Shown: piece by piece, positions 4,936 to 7,822 of the stretch
Numbering within the stretch: the first letter of the stretch is position 1
Layout of the letters: each line of letters opens with the position of its first letter
Source of the DNA: Ramlibacter sp.
Lineage (GTDB): Bacteria; Pseudomonadota; Gammaproteobacteria; Burkholderiales; Burkholderiaceae_C
Assembly: GCA_021156245.1 (NCBI GenBank)
Contig: JAJNBO010000099.1
Span: 1-7,822, forward strand
Direction of reading: 5' to 3'
DNA: 7,822 bases
The notes under the pieces: model-generated
Databases searched by the model: none
Seen by the model: only the letters and a program-made list of their open reading frames with translations
Told to the model about the DNA's origin: nothing
Made by a program: the position numbers and the translations under genes

Positions 4936-6294
4936 ATGTCCCTGCACGCACAACTGCAACGCCGCGCCGCCGAAGGCAAGCCGATCCGCGTGGGCCTGAT
5001 CGGCGCCGGCAAGTTCGGCTCGATGTACCTCGCCCAGGTGCCGCGCACGCCCGGCGTCCACCTCGCCGCGATCGCGGACCTGTCGCCCGATGCGGCACGA
5101 ACCAATCTCGCCCGCGTCGGCTGGAAAGCGGAGCGCACGCAGGCGGCGTCGATCGACGAAGCGCTGAAGACCGGCGCCACGCACGTCGGCACCGATTGGC
5201 AGGCACTGGTGCGCCATCCCGCGATTGACGTGGTGGTGGAATGCACCGGCCACCCCATCGCCGCCGTGGACCACTGCCTGGAGGCCTTCGGCAACGGCAA
5301 GCACGTGGTGAACGTGACGGTGGAAGCGGATGCGTTCTGCGGACCGCTGCTGGCCCGGCGCGCGGAGCAGGCGGGCGTCATCTATTCCCTGGCCTTCGGT
5401 GACCAGCCCGCGCTGATCTGCGACCTGGTCGATTGGGCGCGCACCTGCGGCTTCCCTGTCGTCGCCGCGGGCCGCGGCCACAAGTGGCTGCCGCACTTCA
5501 GCGAGTCGACGCCCGACACGGTGTGGGACAACTGGGGACTGACGCCGGAGCAGGCGAAGCGCGGGGGGCTGAATCCCAAGATGTTCAACAGCTTCCTCGA
5601 CGGCTCCAAGCCGTCGATCGAAAGCACCGCAGTGGCCAACGCGACCGGGCTGTACGTGCCCTCGGACGGCCTGCTCTATCCGCCGGCCAGCATCGAGGAC
5701 ATCCCGTACGTCACGCGCCCGCGCAGCGAAGGCGGCGTGCTCGAGCGCAAGGGCATGGTGGAAGTGATCTCGTCGCTGGAGACCGACGGGCGCAATATTC
5801 CCTACGAGATCCGCATGGGCGTGTGGGTTACGGTGGAAGCGGAGACCGAGTACATCAAGAACTGCTTCGAGGAATACAAGGCCCACACCGACCCGAGTGG
5901 ACGCTACTTCACCCTCTACAAGCGCTGGCACCTGATCGGCCTGGAGGTGGGCGTCTCGGTCGCCAGCGTGGCGCTGCGCGGAGAGGCCACCGGCGTGGCG
6001 AACTGCTGGAACGCCGACGTCGTTGCCACCGCGAAGCGTGACCTCAACGCAGGCGAAACGCTGGACGGCGAAGGCGGCTACACGGTATGGGGCAAGTTGC
6101 TGCCGGCCGAGACGTCCGTGCGGATGGGGGGCCTGCCGCTAGGCCTCGCGCACGACGTGAAGCTGGTCCGACCCGTGAAGAAAGGCCAGAGCCTGAGCTG
6201 GGCCGACGTCGCCATGGACACCGGCACGCGCGCCTACCAGTTGCGCCGCGAGATGGAGTCGCAATTCGCACCGCCGCTGCTGAAGGTGGCCTGA
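4936..6294 (+). CDS. NAD(P)-dependent oxidoreductase with C-terminal SAF domain (homoserine dehydrogenase-like, COG4091 type)
   Basis: This 452-residue protein has a Rossmann fold near the N terminus: IRVGLIGAGKFGSMYLAQV gives GxGxxG at G23, G25 and G28, and IADLSPDAAR supplies the acidic end of the second strand. VVVECTGHP and KHVVNVTVEAD follow as in homoserine dehydrogenase-like and Gfo/Idh-like enzymes. From about residue 360 to 430 (KRDLNAGETLDGEGGYTVWG onwards) is a SAF domain, a fold also found in sialic acid synthase and FlgA. COG4091 proteins are predicted homoserine dehydrogenases with SAF, and most have no proven substrate. A dehydrogenase step acting on the product of the neighbouring oxygenase is inference. 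It begins one base after that gene's stop with no strong ribosome site, which suggests coupling. It appears to be the last gene of the operon. Confidence 0.85.
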   Translation: MSLHAQLQRRAAEGKPIRVGLIGAGKFGSMYLAQVPRTPGVHLAAIADLSPDAARTNLARVGWKAERTQAASIDEALKTGATHVGTDWQALVRHPAIDVVVECTGHPIAAVDHCLEAFGNGKHVVNVTVEADAFCGPLLARRAEQAGVIYSLAFGDQPALICDLVDWARTCGFPVVAAGRGHKWLPHFSESTPDTVWDNWGLTPEQAKRGGLNPKMFNSFLDGSKPSIESTAVANATGLYVPSDGLLYPPASIEDIPYVTRPRSEGGVLERKGMVEVISSLETDGRNIPYEIRMGVWVTVEAETEYIKNCFEEYKAHTDPSGRYFTLYKRWHLIGLEVGVSVASVALRGEATGVANCWNADVVATAKRDLNAGETLDGEGGYTVWGKLLPAETSVRMGGLPLGLAHDVKLVRPVKKGQSLSWADVAMDTGTRAYQLRREMESQFAPPLLKVA

Positions 6295-6302
6295 CGGAAG
6301 CG

Positions 6303-6318
6303 CCGCGTTGCGCGGTTT
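6303..6318 (+). terminator. Weak terminator candidate after the SAF oxidoreductase
   Basis: CCGCG (6303-6307), loop TTG, CGCGG (6311-6315), then TTT. The stem is short and the T-run only three long, but the position, eight bases after the stop codon and before the tRNA promoter, is right for the operon end. Confidence 0.35.
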
Positions 6319-6331
6319 GGCAGCGCGGCCG

Positions 6332-6360
6332 CTGAAACCCTGCGCAGCCTTTGCTACAAT
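6332..6360 (+). promoter_or_regulatory. Sigma70-type promoter of the tRNA pair
   Basis: CTGAAA (6332-6337) and TACAAT (6355-6360) are separated by 17 bases, and TG at 6352-6353 gives an extended -10. Start would be near 6367, six bases before tRNA-Ala. This is the most consensus-like promoter in the window. Confidence 0.7.
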
Positions 6361-6372
6361 AGCGCTCGTTGT

Positions 6373-6448
<76 letters not shown>

Positions 6449-6470
6449 CAATCCAGACCGTTTTCGAAGT

Positions 6471-6546
6471 GGGCTCTTAGCTCAGTTGGTAGAGCAGCGG
6501 ACTCTTAATCCGTAGGTCGAGTGTTCGAGTCACTCAGGGCCCACCA
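6471..6546 (+). tRNA. tRNA-Lys (anticodon CTT)
   Basis: The cloverleaf is complete. The acceptor GGGCTCT (6471-6477) pairs with AGGGCCC (6536-6542), and the D stem is GCTC/GAGC. The anticodon loop CTCTTAA carries CTT at 6504-6506, reading AAG. The T stem GAGTG/CACTC has loop TTCGAGT, the discriminator is A6543 and CCA is encoded. Its 3' half is the probable integration target of the element whose integrase begins 85 bases downstream. Confidence 0.96.
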
Positions 6547-6586
6547 CTTCTCCTCGTTAGAACGGGTCTTTCGGGGCTCCACGTGT

Positions 6587-6597
6587 AGTCCGCCGGT
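6587..6597 (+). repeat. Direct repeat A, copy 1 (AGTCCGCCGGT)
   Basis: An identical 11-mer recurs at 6647-6657, exactly 60 bases on; both copies are followed by one differing base and then AC. It lies between tRNA-Lys and the integrase. Possible arm-type integrase or excisionase sites, by position only. Confidence 0.5.
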
Positions 6598-6608
6598 CAC
6601 GGCGGTTC
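6590..6608 (+). terminator. Hairpin after tRNA-Lys, possible tRNA operon terminator
   Basis: CCGCCG (6590-6595), loop GTCA, CGGCGG (6600-6605), then TTCTT. It could end the tRNA transcript or be a leader structure of the integrase gene. The stem overlaps the first copy of an 11 bp direct repeat. Confidence 0.45.
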
Positions 6609-6614
6609 TTCAAT

Positions 6615-6624
6615 CACTTGGAGC
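6615..6624 (+). repeat. Direct repeat B, copy 1 (CACTTGGAGC), containing the integrase ribosome binding site
   Basis: The 10-mer includes GGAG (6620-6623), seven bases before the ATG at 6631. The same 10-mer recurs at 6728-6737, and a bulged reverse complement lies at 6750-6760. Confidence 0.5.
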
Positions 6625-6630
6625 AATGAA

Positions 6631-7668
6631 ATGATCAGTGATGTTCAGTCCGCCGGTGACAGCGTGGTGCCTGCCAGCGCCCCGCAAACCGGCAAGAGCG
6701 GCCACCAAGCGAACAGTGGCCTCCGGCCACTTGGAGCGAGCGCCCTGCCGCTCCGAAGTGGGCACCTCATGGTTCGCGCAGTCATTGAGCTGTACATGCA
6801 GCAATACGTGGGTCGGGATCGCAGCAAGGTGCAGCGTTTGTCTTGGTGGTCCATCTCGGTAGGGGATGTCACTCTCCAGGATCTCTCCGACGACCATGTC
6901 CATGCAGCCTTGGAGTCACTGAGGCAGCAGTCCAGCCGGTACTTCGCAGGCCGCGATGCCGATGGTGCTCCGATCTACAAAGCAAAGAAGAAGCCTCTCG
7001 CGCCCGCAACACTGAACCGGTACAGTGCGGCGCTCTCGGCCGTAATCACTTGGGCCGTCAAGCGGCGGATCGCGCCGAAGGGGTATGTCCATCCATGCCG
7101 CACGATCGAGCGACAGCGCGAGGACAACGAGAAGACCCGGTTTCTCTCAGAGGGAGAACGTGATCTGCTGCTACACGCGTGTCGCCAGTCGCCATGGCCC
7201 CGGCTTTATCTCCTGGTCCTGCTCGCTCTCACGACGGGCGCGCGCAAAGGCGAAATGCTCGGACTGCGCTGGCAAGACATCGACCTTGAACATGCTCTCG
7301 CCCATTACGGCCGCACGAAGAACGGAGATGCGCGGGCCCTCCCCCTTGTGCCCGCGGTGCTAGAACTGCTGCGGCACTTTCAAAGCATCCCTTCCCATTT
7401 CGTTTTCTGCTCCCCGAGGAGTCCGGTGGCTCCGTATGCGTTCGAGAGCAAGTGGAAAGAGGCCTTGAGGGTCGCAAAGATCAAGAACTTTCGATTCCAT
7501 GACCTGCGACACACATGTGCTTCGATGCTTGCTCAAAGCGGGGCGACGCTACTGGAGATCGGAGATGTGCTCGGGCACCGTCAACTCCAGGTGACGAAGA
7601 GGTATAGCCACCTAACGACGCATCACAAGTCTGCGCTGGTTCATAGGGTCCTCGGCGAGGTGAGCTGA
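6631..7668 (+). CDS. Tyrosine recombinase / phage-type integrase of an integrated element
   Basis: This 345-residue site-specific recombinase has all the catalytic residues. R205 is in TGARKGEM, the beta-hairpin K230 is in RTKNGD, H290 and R293 are in HDLRHT, H316 is in LGHRQ, and the nucleophile Y325 is in TKRYSHL. A SAM-like core-binding domain spans about residues 47-150 and the catalytic domain about 168-335. It would integrate and excise the element, with the adjacent tRNA-Lys as the likely target. The start at 6631 has GGAG at 6620-6623. The first 46 residues are low in complexity and lie over dense repeats, so M47 (6769) is an alternative start, although no good ribosome site precedes it. 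Base composition and codon choice are visibly less GC-biased than in the genes to the left, consistent with transfer. A second gene follows eight bases after the stop. Confidence 0.93.
   Translation: MISDVQSAGDSVVPASAPQTGKSGHQANSGLRPLGASALPLRSGHLMVRAVIELYMQQYVGRDRSKVQRLSWWSISVGDVTLQDLSDDHVHAALESLRQQSSRYFAGRDADGAPIYKAKKKPLAPATLNRYSAALSAVITWAVKRRIAPKGYVHPCRTIERQREDNEKTRFLSEGERDLLLHACRQSPWPRLYLLVLLALTTGARKGEMLGLRWQDIDLEHALAHYGRTKNGDARALPLVPAVLELLRHFQSIPSHFVFCSPRSPVAPYAFESKWKEALRVAKIKNFRFHDLRHTCASMLAQSGATLLEIGDVLGHRQLQVTKRYSHLTTHHKSALVHRVLGEVS
6647..6657 (+). repeat. Direct repeat A, copy 2 (AGTCCGCCGGT)
   Basis: Second exact copy of the 11-mer at 6587-6597, here inside the first codons of the integrase reading frame. 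Confidence 0.5.
6715..6761 (+). repeat. Overlapping inverted repeats at the start of the integrase gene, including direct repeat B copy 2
   Basis: AGTGGCC (6715-6721) and GGCCACT (6725-6731) form a 7 bp hairpin. CCACTTGGAGCG (6727-6738) pairs with CGCTCCGAAGTGG (6749-6761) over 12 bp with one bulged G. The two hairpins share bases 6727-6731 and exclude each other. The right arm could also pair with the ribosome site copy at 6615-6624. Confidence 0.5.
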
Positions 7669-7676
7669 CTCTCAGC

Positions 7677-7822
7677 ATGAGCAACCAGAAGCCACCGCTT
7701 TCGGCCAGTGCTCTTGCTGCAGCACTCGGGGATCCCAGCAATTGGCTGGAGATTCCCGAGTTCGATGTCGCATTCGATGACGATCCAAGCCGGTTCTCTG
7801 GCTTTATCGGATGGAGTGCTGG
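7677..7822 (+). CDS. Unrecognised protein, N-terminal part (runs off right edge)
   Basis: An ATG at 7677 opens a frame that stays open to the window end, giving 48 codons. The protein starts MSNQKPPLSASALAAALGD and continues with an acidic, aromatic stretch, PEFDVAFDDDPSRF. It begins eight bases after the integrase stop, and GAGGTGAG at 7657-7664, inside the integrase end, may act as a distant ribosome site. No signal peptide, membrane segment or known motif is visible in this fragment. The close spacing suggests cotranscription with the integrase as part of the same element. A function cannot be given; the rest of the gene lies outside the window. Confidence 0.6.
   Translation, partial: MSNQKPPLSASALAAALGDPSNWLEIPEFDVAFDDDPSRFSGFIGWSA

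Noticed and set aside
4918..5931. Long reverse-strand open frame across the SAF oxidoreductase
   Set aside because: Same reason: low-information composition antisense to a gene with clear Rossmann and SAF features.
4936..6294. Calling the SAF protein a flagellar FlgA-type protein
   Set aside because: SAF occurs in FlgA, but the N-terminal half is an NAD(P)-binding oxidoreductase and there is no signal peptide or flagellar context.

Overview
The window is a piece of a high-GC chromosome. Gene content, codon use, promoter-like TACAAT/TAGAAT hexamers and the style of the UvrD and GuaC proteins suggest a betaproteobacterium of the Burkholderiales, probably Comamonadaceae-like (Ramlibacter/Variovorax type). 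That placement is inference from sequence style; no search was run.

Layout. (1) Positions 1-450, minus strand: the N-terminal 150 codons of a UvrD/Rep-type DNA helicase, running off the left edge. It is divergent from (2) a secreted, CxxC-containing thioredoxin-like protein (495-1178). (3) guaC, GMP reductase (1311-2288), follows a leader of about 110 nt with a strong hairpin and a possible alternative pairing. (4) guaC ends at an intrinsic terminator set between two oppositely oriented REP-like palindromes (2293-2392). The next gene, a minus-strand arylformamidase-like alpha/beta hydrolase (2397-3245), converges on the same spot. (5) A GntR/FCD regulator (3352-4056) is transcribed divergently from the hydrolase, with a GTATAC-centred operator candidate between them. 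It overlaps by 4 nt a phytanoyl-CoA dioxygenase-like Fe(II)/2-oxoglutarate oxygenase (4053-4934). One base later comes a Rossmann oxidoreductase with a C-terminal SAF domain (4936-6294). (6) A tRNA pair, Ala(CGC) and Lys(CTT), lies at 6373-6546 behind a sigma70-type promoter. (7) Just downstream of tRNA-Lys are a tyrosine recombinase (6631-7668) and the start of a second, unrecognised gene (7677 to the edge). Both are visibly less GC-biased than the genes to the left and look like the left end of an integrated element using the tRNA as its target.

How the genes work together. guaC is purine salvage housekeeping. The hydrolase, GntR regulator, oxygenase and SAF oxidoreductase form a compact regulated unit that fits a small catabolic pathway: hydroxylate a substrate, oxidise it with NAD(P), and possibly hydrolyse an amide or ester. 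The substrate cannot be read from the sequence. This unit and the repeat-rich DNA around the integrase start are the parts most worth a second look.
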